From Hallerella succinigenes (GTDB lineage Bacteria > Fibrobacterota > Fibrobacteria > Fibrobacterales > Fibrobacteraceae): a stretch of DNA of 64,000 bases. The stretch covers positions 186,001 to 250,000 of the forward strand of contig NZ_PGEX01000001.1 of assembly GCF_002797675.1 (NCBI RefSeq). The letters run 5' to 3'. Below, piece after piece: positions 1 to 9,107 of this stretch. Each line of letters begins with the position of its first letter. Position 1 is the first letter of the stretch. The position numbers were made by a program, and so were the translations under genes. The notes under the pieces were generated by a model that ran no database searches, was not told where the DNA came from, and was given only the letters and a program-made list of their open reading frames with translations.

Positions 1-3000
1 GAGGTGAAGATGTAAGCGCCCGTGCCGAGCTTACGCCCTTCCGCATTCTTCAGGTAACCCTGCGCATCCGGCTTCATTTCAAAGTAGAGCTGAATTGCGC
101 CACTCTTATCGACGTAATCCGGAGTGATATTCTGAGAGAAGCTGTAATCAGCTACATAATCACCGATCGTGGAGAAGAGCCAAATTCTCAAGCTGATCGT
201 CGTCGTGTAAAGGCTTGCCGCCGTTCCAATGGAATCATACGCCTTCTGGAATGCCGTCGAGCAGTAATTTTCCACGTAGTCTTCGACGGTCGTCGTGGTA
301 CGGTCCCAACCGCCACCGCTATCGAGTGCGACATAGCCATTTTCCACGATGCTTTCCAAGGTCGAAAGCGTTCCCGTTTCATCGATTGCCGGAGCCTGGG
401 CTGTAATGCTGAGCGTTGCACCGAGATGTTTTCCCGTGAGGCCCGTGTACGGTTCTTCGCCCGTTCCTTCCGAAACGCCGCTAGAAGATCCCGCCTGTGT
501 TTCTTCTTCCTTACCCGTCTTCGCGTTCACTACGCTCAACGCATAAGTGGTTCCTTTTTCGCTGTTCGAAACGGAGGTGAACTTTTCCACGTCCTTCGGA
601 TCCGAAGAGACGAGCGGTTCTTCCATATTGATCGTAATCAGCTTACCCGCCTTGAGAATCACCACGACCGTATCCGAAGCTTCGTTACCCGCCTTGTCGC
701 GGTAGGTACGAATGATCAAGTTCTTGCCATCGTTCAAGCCCTGATAATTCAAAGTATCCTGTTCAATACCATCCACGGTCCACTTGACTTCGATCGAGAC
801 GTTGCTCACGACTGTAGAATCTTCCGGAGTCATGATTTTCACCTTCGGAAGAATCGTGTCGACAATGACCTTTGCCGTTGCCGTCGCCGAATTTCCATAG
901 ACATCGGTGTAAGTGTAGCTGACTTCATAAATCAGATTTCCGTCTTCATCCTTCGTCTTCGTTCCCTTCGAGTTGATCGTGTAAGAAACATTCACGTCGT
1001 AAGCTTTCTTGCCGTCCGAGCTCTTTGCTTCATACGTATAGCCGACCGCATAGATCGTATTGCCATCGGAATCGGTTTTCACCGTTCCTGTTGCATCGAT
1101 CGTATAGGTGAGCGTTACAACCTTACCGTCCGCATCCTTGAACGTCATCGAAACTTCATAGTATTCTTCGCCGTTCGAATCGGTCAAACGTTTGCCGTTC
1201 GAATCGGTATAGTAAGAGACCTTGACTACGGTTCCCGCGGAAGTCGTATCGTCATAGCTGACCTGGATTAAGTTTTCACCGATCACGGAATGCGTTACCT
1301 GCACTTTCGAAGAAAGATCGGCTTCATCCTTCAGGTTCACCTTGCCGATTGTCTGTTCTGCCGTCTTGATGTTCGACGCAGAAACTCTTGCCGTATCGAG
1401 GATTACCTTAAAGCTCGTCTTCGCGGTCTGCGTCTTTTCTCCCGAGGAATCCACCACGCTCACCGTCACAATCGTCGCATTGGAACGGACATAGCTTGCA
1501 GGATCATCTGCATCCTTCTGTTCCACGATTGTTACACCGCTCGGACGTCCCGATGTATCGTTTGAAGCAGAGATAGTCACTACCGGAATCTTCGTGCTGA
1601 GATAGATTACGATTTGGTCCGAGCCATCCTGGTATTTTACCGTGATGATATTCTTATCTTCCTTGACCACGACTGTGCTATCCTTTTCACCGTCAGGCGT
1701 CGTCCATTTGATATAAACTTTCGGATTGTTCGTGTAAATCGTATCCGGCTCAGTCCAAGAAGAATCTCCCGATTCCGCATGAATAATTTTCACATCTTCC
1801 ACGGCGTTAATCACTTTAATCGTTACCGTCGTCGTATCCGAAAGGCCATCCGGATCGGTCACCGAGACCGTCACCGTGTACACGGAATCTTTTTCGTAAT
1901 CCAGACGTTCGGCGTCGCGGAGCGAAATAATGCCCGTCGTCGAATCGATCATAAAGACGTTGCTTGTATCCGAAATGATCTTGTACGTGAGCGGATCATT
2001 TTCCGGATCGCTTGCCGTCACCTTCTTTGACACAGAGCAGCCGACGCATTCTTCTTTAATCGTTACCACGGTTTCTTCGGCAATCGGAGCTTCATTCACT
2101 TCCAAAAGCTGGATCGTTACCGTCGCCGTATCCGCATAGGTGCCGTCCGAAGCCTGGACCGTCAAAACATACGTCGGATTCTTTTCGTAATCCAAGGACT
2201 TCGCAACTGTAATCACACCCGTCTTGGAATCAATCTTAAAATAATTAGAAACCGATGCAGAAATAATCTTGTATGTAATCGTCGAGAAGTTCACATTCAA
2301 CGAATCCGGGTCGAACGCTTCGAGAGTTCCAACAGTATCGCCGATTGCCGCATCTTCTGCCACGGTCAAGGTCGTATCCGAAAGGCTAGGCTTTTCGTTC
2401 ACATCCTTCACATGAATCGTCACCTTCACAGGATCCGAATTCAACTGTCCATCCGTCGCACAGATATAAATCGTATAAGTCGTATCCTTGGATTCGTAAT
2501 CGAGGACTTCTTTTTTCAGTGTAATCTTTCCCGTCGAAGCGTCCACGGCAAAGATACTCGAATCGCCTGAGGAGATGTAATACTCTGGAATGTCGTCCGC
2601 ATTCTTGTCCACGGCTGAAACGATTCCAGCCGAATCCTTCACCGAGCTATTTTCGTTGATCGTGAAATCGTAAGAAGATTCACTGAATTCCGGCGGAACG
2701 TTGCTGTCGGCATCCTTGATGTAAAGCGTAAAGGAACCGGTACGCTTATTGCCCGAGAGCACGGCACCGCTCATGTTGAACACATACATCTTAAAGCTTT
2801 CATCGCCTTCGACGCGTTTGTCCGTGACCGGAGTGATATATGTAGCGGAAGTCGGAAGCGTACTGCCGGCGTTAAACGTAATCGTCGCAGAATCACCCGT
2901 AATCGTTCCATCGGAATTCACCGTGCAAAGCGGCATGCCTGTTGTATTGAAGTCCGCCGCATTGGCGAGCTTCATCGCATTCGCATCCGCTTCATCGCTC

Positions 3001-4292
3001 AAGACAAAGCAGTAGTTGAACGAAACCACAGTCGTTGGTGTCTTGGAAAGATGAATCGGGATCTCCTGAGCCAGATTATTTTCGAGGAACTTTCCACTTG
3101 CAAGAGCCGTCGGGTCCAAGTCCACGACAGGTGGATCGAACGGCACATAGCGGAAATTACCCGTGTACGGAGCTCGTACACGCAGATACTTGGCAAGGAG
3201 CTGTCCCGCCACAGAGAAATCGTTACCGATATACATCGAGTCCGTCGTCATGAACGTACCCTGATATTCCGGATTGTCCGTCGAAGCCCAGTTCACCACC
3301 TTCGTCGTGTAAAACATCAGGTTGCCCGCATAGGTTTCACTTGTGATGTAGGTAAACTTCGAAGAATCCGTAAAGCCCGTAGTATCCCAGGCAAAAGCCT
3401 TGCGATCGAATTTTGCACCTTCCGGAGCATAGACAACCTGAATGCGAGGGCTGTGCGCCGAATTATCGAGTTCAAAGCCGTCGCGCACAAAAATGCGAGT
3501 CAAACGGCCCTGCGGCGGCATCAGCACATAGATTTTAAAAGTCGTCTGCGCCGAGACTTTGAGCTTGTCGATATACTTATCGTAGGTACCATAGTCATTT
3601 GTGTACACGGAATCAGGCGGCACATGAATGAACTGCGTCTGCGCCCGCTCCGATGTGATTTCAATGCCTTTTTCCCAGATGACATCCGTAAAATCGACGG
3701 TCGGGATTGAAAGAAGCGGATCCACTTCTGGAACCGTTTCCGGACACTTGGAATAATCGTCCCCCTGGTAAACGCCTTTCGAAATTTTTGCCTTCCAAAG
3801 ATTGACTGTATTATCGCCCTGAGCAGTCGGTCCCGTAATATCGCCCTTGATGCAATACGGGCCGTCAAAGCGAGCCGAGGATGTATCCGACAAATTCTGA
3901 TGTTGCCAACTCGGAAGCTTGACACTTCTTAACGTATGGAACGGGCCTCCCAATAGTTGCATATCGTAAAGATTTTGCAACTCTACATCACCGCCAATCG
4001 TGAACGGACCTCCGATATGGTGGCTGTTCGCCAGGTTCAAATTACCCGTCGCCGTACCATTATAGCCGGTCGTATCTTCGATGGAAATCGCACCTTCGTT
4101 CGTAAAGTACATGCCATAGGTTCCCCAAAGCTTGTACTTCATCAATTTTTCCCATTCCTGCTGCTGAATGGAGGCATCCGCCGTGACATTTTCAAAATAA
4201 AAAGGGCGAACGTCAGCTGCGTGACTTAGAATGCAGCCGATGCCAACCAAGAAGATATAGAATCCCCAACTTATTTTTTTAGTACCAACCAT
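1..4292 (-). CDS. Giant secreted cadherin-repeat protein (3' end outside window)
   Basis: The frame is open from ATG at 4292 (SD-like GGAAGGA just upstream) to the window edge, giving at least 1430 codons. Residues 1-26 form a signal peptide (hydrophobic core YIFLVGIGCIL). Around residues 420-530 lies a Calx-beta-like stretch ending in DKRVEGDESFKMYVF. Around residues 530-830 there are three cadherin repeats with the Ca2+-binding signatures LDYE, AxDPD/ASDPEND and DxNE/NEAP. Residues 1000-1150 hold degenerate repeats of the type DSDGNxIYxVxYTY. Such proteins are exported, calcium-stiffened surface or adhesion proteins; a role in attachment is inferred, not shown. The C-terminus, where a sorting domain would lie, is outside the window. 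Long open frames on the opposite strand are shadows of this biased coding sequence. Confidence 0.88.
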   Translation of the reverse strand, partial: MVGTKKISWGFYIFLVGIGCILSHAADVRPFYFENVTADASIQQQEWEKLMKYKLWGTYGMYFTNEGAISIEDTTGYNGTATGNLNLANSHHIGGPFTIGGDVELQNLYDMQLLGGPFHTLRSVKLPSWQHQNLSDTSSARFDGPYCIKGDITGPTAQGDNTVNLWKAKISKGVYQGDDYSKCPETVPEVDPLLSIPTVDFTDVIWEKGIEITSERAQTQFIHVPPDSVYTNDYGTYDKYIDKLKVSAQTTFKIYVLMPPQGRLTRIFVRDGFELDNSAHSPRIQVVYAPEGAKFDRKAFAWDTTGFTDSSKFTYITSETYAGNLMFYTTKVVNWASTDNPEYQGTFMTTDSMYIGNDFSVAGQLLAKYLRVRAPYTGNFRYVPFDPPVVDLDPTALASGKFLENNLAQEIPIHLSKTPTTVVSFNYCFVLSDEADANAMKLANAADFNTTGMPLCTVNSDGTITGDSATITFNAGSTLPTSATYITPVTDKRVEGDESFKMYVFNMSGAVLSGNKRTGSFTLYIKDADSNVPPEFSESSYDFTINENSSVKDSAGIVSAVDKNADDIPEYYISSGDSSIFAVDASTGKITLKKEVLDYESKDTTYTIYICATDGQLNSDPVKVTIHVKDVNEKPSLSDTTLTVAEDAAIGDTVGTLEAFDPDSLNVNFSTITYKIISASVSNYFKIDSKTGVITVAKSLDYEKNPTYVLTVQASDGTYADTATVTIQLLEVNEAPIAEETVVTIKEECVGCSVSKKVTASDPENDPLTYKIISDTSNVFMIDSTTGIISLRDAERLDYEKDSVYTVTVSVTDPDGLSDTTTVTIKVINAVEDVKIIHAESGDSSWTEPDTIYTNNPKVYIKWTTPDGEKDSTVVVKEDKNIITVKYQDGSDQIVIYLSTKIPVVTISASNDTSGRPSGVTIVEQKDADDPASYVRSNATIVTVSVVDSSGEKTQTAKTSFKVILDTARVSASNIKTAEQTIGKVNLKDEADLSSKVQVTHSVIGENLIQVSYDDTTSAGTVVKVSYYTDSNGKRLTDSNGEEYYEVSMTFKDADGKVVTLTYTIDATGTVKTDSDGNTIYAVGYTYEAKSSDGKKAYDVNVSYTINSKGTKTKDEDGNLIYEVSYTYTDVYGNSATATAKVIVDTILPKVKIMTPEDSTVVSNVSIEVKWTVDGIEQDTLNYQGLNDGKNLIIRTYRDKAGNEASDTVVVILKAGKLITINMEEPLVSSDPKDVEKFTSVSNSEKGTTYALSVVNAKTGKEEETQAGSSSGVSEGTGEEPYTGLTGKHLGATLSITAQAPAIDETGTLSTLESIVENGYVALDSGGGWDRTTTTVEDYVENYCSTAFQKAYDSIGTAASLYTTTISLRIWLFSTIGDYVADYSFSQNITPDYVDKSGAIQLYFEMKPDAQGYLKNAEGRKLGTGAYIFT

Positions 4293-4482
4293 AACACATC
4301 CTTCCCATAGAATATTTTTGCAAACCTATCTCAAAATTATAAATTTCTGAAAACATTTTTTCTTTTTGTTTACTTGTATAGGGCTTATTACAGGCTTCTA
4401 TGCGGAAAAACACACCGTTTTGCATGTTTTAAACGATTTTTCAAGAAATTTCCGATTTTTTGAAAAATTTTCTATATTGTTT

Positions 4483-4582
4483 AATCCCTAGACCCCGTTC
4501 AATGATTGTTTGCGGGCAACCCGCCAGAGCGAGAGCAGCAACGGACTTGTGAATTTTTATGTGGATGGGTAGTCTAGGGATT
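4483..4582 (+). ncRNA. Candidate ~100-nt structured small RNA with its own terminator
   Basis: This lies in the 352-bp gap (4293-4644) between two divergent genes. A TATATT at 4473-4478 would start a transcript near 4483-4485. The ends form a perfect 11-bp closing stem (4483-4493 with 4572-4582), followed by TTTTTG. Inside, CCGTT 4495-4499 pairs AACGG 4540-4544, and GCGGG 4512-4516 pairs CCCGC 4520-4524 across a CAA loop. The SRP signature GGTCAGG is absent and I do not recognise the family. The 3' side carries GGGTAGTCTAGG, almost the same as GGGCAGTCTAGG in the RNA at 28.5 kb. No good -35 is visible. It could instead be a long-looped terminator or leader of the next gene. Confidence 0.45.
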
Positions 4583-4644
4583 TTTGTTTTAAAAGCTTTT
4601 GGAACTCGACTTTTTGATTTTAGCCTTTTTTCGGTATTCTGCAA

Positions 4645-5274
4645 ATGATTCTTTGGACTCTTCGTCACACCAAGCCTTACAATCCGAACGACGTCTGCTA
4701 CGGCCAAACGGATTTTGATGTTTCCCCTTCCTTTGCAGAAGAATTCCCTCCAGCGATTCAAGTCTTAAAAGAAAAGTGCAAGGCGACGGAACTTTACACA
4801 AGCCCGTTAAAGCGTTGTTACAAGCTTGCCGAAAAGGCTTCCGAAGCCCTGAACCTTCCCGCCGTCAAACAAGACGCTTTAAAGGAAATCCATTACGGGG
4901 CTTGGGAAAACGTCAAGCTTTCCGATGTTCCCAAAGACCAGATGAACGCCTGGAAGGCGGACCTCCGCGGGTTCCGTTTTCCGGGAGGCGGCGAATCCTT
5001 TCACGATGTCGACAAGCGCATCGGCGCATTCATCAAGAGCATTTACGGCCAAAAGGAAGTCCTTTTCGTTTCGCATGCAGGCGTGATCGCCGCAATCGAG
5101 CATTCCATTTGCGGACTTCCGGATTCCCAATTTGTAGAAGCGGAATTCCCTTATGCGATGGTGACCCGTTTCGAAATCGACCTCGACGAAAACGGCAAGC
5201 TCAAAGGTTCCTTTGAAACGCTCTACGGCGGCAAGCAACAGCCATCGCTCGTCGACTACATCATGAGCCTGTAA
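4645..5274 (+). CDS. Histidine phosphatase family protein, CobC (alpha-ribazole phosphatase)-like
   Basis: The 209-aa protein begins with the branch-1 histidine phosphatase motif as LRHTKP (phospho-accepting His8), followed by CYGQTD, the arrangement typical of CobC-like alpha-ribazole-5'-phosphate phosphatases of cobalamin nucleotide-loop assembly. YTSPLKRC carries the second conserved Arg, IHYGAWE the conserved Glu, and FVSHAG the second catalytic His. There is no signal peptide, so it is cytoplasmic. No cobalamin gene is adjacent, so the substrate is uncertain; a phosphoglycerate-mutase-like housekeeping phosphatase is the alternative. The structured RNA at 4483-4582 ends 62 bp upstream and could be its leader. 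The gene converges on the DUF5683 gene 11 bp downstream. Confidence 0.8.
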   Translation: MILWTLRHTKPYNPNDVCYGQTDFDVSPSFAEEFPPAIQVLKEKCKATELYTSPLKRCYKLAEKASEALNLPAVKQDALKEIHYGAWENVKLSDVPKDQMNAWKADLRGFRFPGGGESFHDVDKRIGAFIKSIYGQKEVLFVSHAGVIAAIEHSICGLPDSQFVEAEFPYAMVTRFEIDLDENGKLKGSFETLYGGKQQPSLVDYIMSL

Positions 5275-5285
5275 AATCCAGGCGC

Positions 5286-6386
5286 CTAAAAATCTAAAGT
5301 TATCGAAGCTTCAAGACCGCCCCGGAAGTCCGGTCCAAGCACAAAATGCGCCGGGCTGTCAAAATCGCTCATCATCGCATCGACGACGGCATCGCCAATC
5401 GAATACAGATAAATTAACACGACTCCCCAAATATACTGGTTGCGGTTCTTGCGGAAGTAAAGAATCTGTTCATTAATGCGGTCAAGGCTTTCACTCGCAG
5501 GGTTTTCCTTTTCGAGCGCATGCTTACGGTCCAAATAATAATTGATCACGTTCTGACGCGAATAAATACTGACCGATGCGCCGAGAAGTCCCATGTACAA
5601 AAGGCCCGCCTTGCCATATTCCTGATTGTACATCTGGCCCCAGCCCGGAACAAAGGAACGGAGCAAGGCGCCGAGCACTGGGCGGTATTCCACGCTGTGG
5701 CCCTGATTATTCACCCAAATTCCGTAAGCATCGAAGATGCTGTAAATGTGAATACCGATCATCCAAGTGAGTTCGGACTTGCGCAAATCTTCTTCTTCGA
5801 TTTTATGGTCGCTGAACGTGCGAATCTGTTCCGCATACTCGTTCCGTTTTGCCTGAAAATACGAGAGGCTGTCCCGATTGCGAAGCATTTTACGGGAATA
5901 GGTATAAACGGAATCCTGGAATTTCTTTGCCTGGTCAAAGCGGCGATTCTTTTGGTAACGCTTGTTGATGAACACTTCGTAAGCGAGAGCGAGTTCAAGA
6001 GCCGTGATGAATCCACCGCGGATGTAATGTCCCGTATAAAACTGTCCACCGCCGGGAAAAAGACTAAAGAGCATCGTCAGCGGAAGCGAGTTGTGTTCCG
6101 TTTCCACGTCCCATTCGTAGGTCTGCAAGGAATCGATTCGGGCGACGCCCGTTTTTCCGCGTTCCGCGATTTTCACCGGTTCTTCCAATTCGACTCCAGC
6201 CGAATCTTCCGCATCTTCCAGATCTTCTTCGTCTTCCTCCGTCCGAGGATCTTCCCCCCGATTCTGCACTTTTTCGACTTTAGCCGTGTCCGCCGTCACA
6301 TTCTTTGCATCGGTGGCAACAGCCACACCCGCACAGGCAAGCAGCCAAACAAAAAAAAGCAAAAATGAGGAAGCCGAAAATCGCAT
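5286..6386 (-). CDS. DUF5683-type envelope protein with signal peptide
   Basis: The 366-aa protein has an N-terminal signal peptide (SFLLFFVWLLACAGVAVA), an acidic low-complexity stretch (TEEDEEDLEDAED), then two copies of a Gly-rich membrane motif, PGGGQFYTGHYIRGG and PGWGQMYNQEYGKAG, about 150 residues apart and each followed by hydrophobic segments. This duplicated motif is what I recall for DUF5683, a membrane family of unknown function common in Bacteroidetes and Fibrobacteres. ATG 6386 is preferred over the in-frame GTG at 6389. A TATAAT (minus strand 6400-6395) ends only eight bases before the ATG, so the transcript may be nearly leaderless. It is divergent from cinA and convergent with the phosphatase gene. 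Confidence 0.7.
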   Translation of the reverse strand: MRFSASSFLLFFVWLLACAGVAVATDAKNVTADTAKVEKVQNRGEDPRTEEDEEDLEDAEDSAGVELEEPVKIAERGKTGVARIDSLQTYEWDVETEHNSLPLTMLFSLFPGGGQFYTGHYIRGGFITALELALAYEVFINKRYQKNRRFDQAKKFQDSVYTYSRKMLRNRDSLSYFQAKRNEYAEQIRTFSDHKIEEEDLRKSELTWMIGIHIYSIFDAYGIWVNNQGHSVEYRPVLGALLRSFVPGWGQMYNQEYGKAGLLYMGLLGASVSIYSRQNVINYYLDRKHALEKENPASESLDRINEQILYFRKNRNQYIWGVVLIYLYSIGDAVVDAMMSDFDSPAHFVLGPDFRGGLEASITLDF

Positions 6387-6522
6387 CACGGCAAATTATA
6401 ATAAAAAGGACTTTGGCAAAATCTATCTTTTCAGCTGTCAAAGAGAAAAAATTCCACAATTTTCAAATTTGACATTTTTTGTCATAATTAATAGCTATCT
6501 TATGGACAAGGAAAACGAAACA

Positions 6523-7800
6523 ATGCAGAACAACATCGATAACAAAGTCGCGATCGTGAACCTGGGAACAGAACTCACCCAGGGATACACGCTGAATACG
6601 AACGCCCACTGGATGGCCGGTCGTCTGCGCGATCTCGGTTTCGAAATTTCTTACGAGATTACCCTTCCGGACGACGCAAGCGTCTGGAATGCCACTTGGG
6701 AAATGATCCGCAAGGCGAATGTCCAAACGGTAATCCTCGGCGGCGGTCTCGGTCCTACGGAAGACGACAAGACCCGCTATCTTGTTGCGGAAACCTTCAA
6801 GGCTCCGCTTGAATTCCACGAGGAATGCATTGCCCCGATCCGCGCCTTCATCGAAAGCAAGGGTTGGAAGTATTCAGATGCGAACAAGATCCAAGCGTAT
6901 TTTCCGCGTGGAGCCCAGGTTCTCGAGAATCCGGTCGGTACAGCTCCGGGATTTTCCATTTCGCAAGATGGCGTGACCCTTTTCGCACTTCCAGGCGTTC
7001 CGTTCGAAGCGCACGAAATGTTCGATCGTCATATCGTCCCATTCCTCGCGGCGAAAGACGTGAAGCCGTTCTATTGCAGGGAGTTGCGCCTTGCGGGACT
7101 TTTCGAATCGAATATGGCGGAGATGTTCCAAAAGGTGAACTTTCCCGCAGGCGTTTCGTGGTCGAGCCTTCCCGTGGATGATGCGATTATCTTCCGCACC
7201 TATACGCGGGAATCCGAAGAGGTTTTGAAAGCTGTCGAAAAACAGCTGATCGAAGCCTTGGATGACAAGCTTTGCGTCGTTTCGACGGACGGGAAAAGCC
7301 TTCCCGAACAGATCGTGAAGCTGCTTAAAGGTCGTGGCGAAACGCTTTCGACGGCGGAATCGTGCACAGGCGGCATGATTTCGAGCGAAATGGTGAACCT
7401 GGCCGGTGTGAGCGAAGTCTTTAAAGGCGGCGCCTGCACCTATTGGAACGAAGCGAAGGAAGATATCGTCGGTGTTCCGCACGAAACACTCCTCGCCCAC
7501 GGAGCCGTGAGCGAAGAAACGGTGCTCGCCATGGCCGAAGGCGCCCGCAAGGCGTACCATACGGACTGGGCGGTCGCCACCTCCGGCGTCGCAGGCCCAG
7601 ATGGCGGCACCCCGGAAAAACCGGTCGGTCTTGTTTGGATGGCCGTCGTCTCGGAATGTAAAAGAATCGCGTTTTGCAAAAAATTTTCTGGGAATCGTGG
7701 ACAAATCCGTCGCAAAAGCGTCTTTAAAGTGCTGGACGCTCTGCGCCGTGCGATTCTCGAAGAAAATGAACAGAAAAGCACTTGCACAAAAGTTCAGTAG
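6523..7800 (+). CDS. cinA: CinA family protein (NMN amidohydrolase, competence/damage-inducible)
   Basis: The 425-aa protein has an N-terminal MoCF/MogA-like domain ([17 protein letters not shown], then [10 protein letters not shown]) and a C-terminal PncC-type domain (from about residue 270: [11 protein letters not shown], later [17 protein letters not shown]) that in this family deamidates nicotinamide mononucleotide for NAD salvage. The start at 6523 is chosen because AAGGA lies about ten bases upstream; ATG 6502 is in frame but lacks a ribosome site. A TTGACA at 6469-6474 may be its -35 element, though the matching -10 is weak. recA follows 44 bp downstream in the same direction, the cinA-recA order seen in many bacteria, and the recA promoter overlaps the cinA stop codon. 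Confidence 0.92.
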   Translation: MQNNIDNKVAIVNLGTELTQGYTLNTNAHWMAGRLRDLGFEISYEITLPDDASVWNATWEMIRKANVQTVILGGGLGPTEDDKTRYLVAETFKAPLEFHEECIAPIRAFIESKGWKYSDANKIQAYFPRGAQVLENPVGTAPGFSISQDGVTLFALPGVPFEAHEMFDRHIVPFLAAKDVKPFYCRELRLAGLFESNMAEMFQKVNFPAGVSWSSLPVDDAIIFRTYTRESEEVLKAVEKQLIEALDDKLCVVSTDGKSLPEQIVKLLKGRGETLSTAESCTGGMISSEMVNLAGVSEVFKGGACTYWNEAKEDIVGVPHETLLAHGAVSEETVLAMAEGARKAYHTDWAVATSGVAGPDGGTPEKPVGLVWMAVVSECKRIAFCKKFSGNRGQIRRKSVFKVLDALRRAILEENEQKSTCTKVQ

Positions 7801-7810
7801 TTTATATATT
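7782..7810 (+). promoter_or_regulatory. recA promoter with overlapping LexA-like box
   Basis: TTGCAC (7782-7787), a 17-bp spacer and TATATT (7805-7810) form a good sigma-70-type promoter at the end of cinA. The -35 element is embedded in TGCAC-AAAA-GTTCA (7783-7796), which matches the LexA operator I recall for Fibrobacter, TGCNC-N4-GTGCA, with one mismatch in the right half. LexA bound there would cover the -35 hexamer. The element fit is seen in the sequence; LexA regulation is inferred. Confidence 0.65.
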
Positions 7811-7844
7811 TACAAAGAACAAAAATCAATTGGAGAATAAAAAC

Positions 7845-8951
7845 ATGGCAAAGAAATCTGCAGCTGCAACCCTCAATACCCCGCTTTCTGGCGAAAAGGC
7901 CAAGGCCGTCGAAGCCGCCATCGCCCAGATCGAAAAGAACTTCGGTAAGGGTTCCATCATGACGTTGGGCGGCCAGCCGGAACAGAATATTCCGGTGATC
8001 CCGTCGGGCTGCATCCAGCTGGATATGGCTCTCGGCGTGGGAGGTTTCCCGCGTGGCCGTATCATCGAAATTTATGGACCGGAATCTTCGGGTAAGACAA
8101 CTCTTTCGCTCCACGCCATCGCAGAAGCCCAAAAGCAGGGCGGCGTTGCTGCTTTCATCGACGCAGAACACGCCTTTGACCCGGTCTACGCCCGCCACTT
8201 GGGCATCAACATCGATCAGCTTCTCGTTTCCCAGCCGGATACCGGCGAACAGGCTCTTGACATCGCCGAAACCCTCGTCCGCTCCGGTGCCATCGACCTC
8301 ATCGTCATCGACTCCGTCGCAGCCCTCGTTCCGCAGGCAGAAATCAACGGCGAAATGGGCGATAACCACGTCGGACTCCAGGCCCGTTTGATGTCCCAGG
8401 CTCTCCGTAAGCTGACAGGCATTCTCTCCAAGTCCAACACCTGCATGATCTTCATCAACCAGCTCCGTATGAAGATCGGCGTGATGTTCGGCAACCCGGA
8501 AACGACTACCGGCGGCAACGCTTTGAAGTTCTATGCTTCCCAGCGTATCGACATTCGTCGTATCGCCCAGATCAAGAGCGGCGAAGACGTCATCGGTAAC
8601 CGTACCCGTGTCAAGATTGTGAAGAACAAAGTCGCCGCACCGTTTACCCAGTGCGAATTCGACATCCTCTACGGCCAGGGCATTTCTCGCGAAGCGAGCA
8701 TCCTTGACCTCGGCGTGGAACTGGACGTCGTCGAAAAGAGCGGTTCCTGGTTCTCTTATAACGGCGAACGCATCGGTCAGGGCCGCGAAAGCACCCGCCT
8801 CTTCCTCAAGAGCAATCCGGAAATTTGTGCCGAAATCGACGCCAAGATCCGCGAAAAGATGAAGGACGTGAAGATGTTCGACATCGCCGAGGAAGACGGC
8901 CTTGCTATTGGCGACGATGTGACCGAGGAGACCACGGCAGAAGAAGCTTAA
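7845..8951 (+). CDS. recA: RecA recombinase
   Basis: The 368-aa protein is standard RecA: Walker A GPESSGKT at residues 78-85, the AEHAFDP segment, Walker [11 protein letters not shown], loop L1 and L2 region ([36 protein letters not shown]) and the acidic C-terminal tail ([20 protein letters not shown]). It binds single-stranded DNA, drives strand exchange and stimulates LexA self-cleavage. The start is set by GGAG twelve bases before ATG 7845; the frame stays open further upstream into cinA but without initiation signals. It has its own promoter with a LexA-like box and is followed by a terminator-like hairpin. Confidence 0.98.
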   Translation: MAKKSAAATLNTPLSGEKAKAVEAAIAQIEKNFGKGSIMTLGGQPEQNIPVIPSGCIQLDMALGVGGFPRGRIIEIYGPESSGKTTLSLHAIAEAQKQGGVAAFIDAEHAFDPVYARHLGINIDQLLVSQPDTGEQALDIAETLVRSGAIDLIVIDSVAALVPQAEINGEMGDNHVGLQARLMSQALRKLTGILSKSNTCMIFINQLRMKIGVMFGNPETTTGGNALKFYASQRIDIRRIAQIKSGEDVIGNRTRVKIVKNKVAAPFTQCEFDILYGQGISREASILDLGVELDVVEKSGSWFSYNGERIGQGRESTRLFLKSNPEICAEIDAKIREKMKDVKMFDIAEEDGLAIGDDVTEETTAEEA

Positions 8952-8966
8952 TTAGAGCTCCGTTGA

Positions 8967-9045
8967 TAAAAGCCCTTTTTCCAATCCAACCTGGCTTCGG
9001 TTTCGCCATATTCCGACCGCCTCGCGAATGGGAAAAGGACTTTTT
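8967..9045 (+). terminator. Probable intrinsic terminator after recA
   Basis: AAAAGCCCTTTTTCC (8967-8981) is nearly complementary to GGGAAAAGGACTTTT (9030-9044), with one mismatch and one G-U pair, and ends in a T run. The loop is long (about 48 nt), so efficiency is uncertain. The rest of the gap to 9108 holds nothing recognisable. Confidence 0.5.
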
Positions 9046-9107
9046 CTATAAGCATTTCGGGCCTTGATTCAATCGTTGAATTTCAAAAAACTATCTTTGC
9101 AGATGTC

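Noticed and set aside
426-1271. Long plus-strand frame opposite the cadherin gene
   Set aside because: It is the shadow of a real minus-strand gene; its translation (many RID/RI repeats) reflects reverse-complemented Ser/Thr/Asp codons and has no start signal.
4483-4582. SRP (4.5S) RNA
   Set aside because: Size and an AGCAGC segment fit, but the conserved GGTCAGG side of the SRP apical domain is missing.
6286-6522. Longer CinA N-terminus
   Set aside because: The extension lies over the 5' end and promoter of the divergent DUF5683 gene and contains no conserved sequence.
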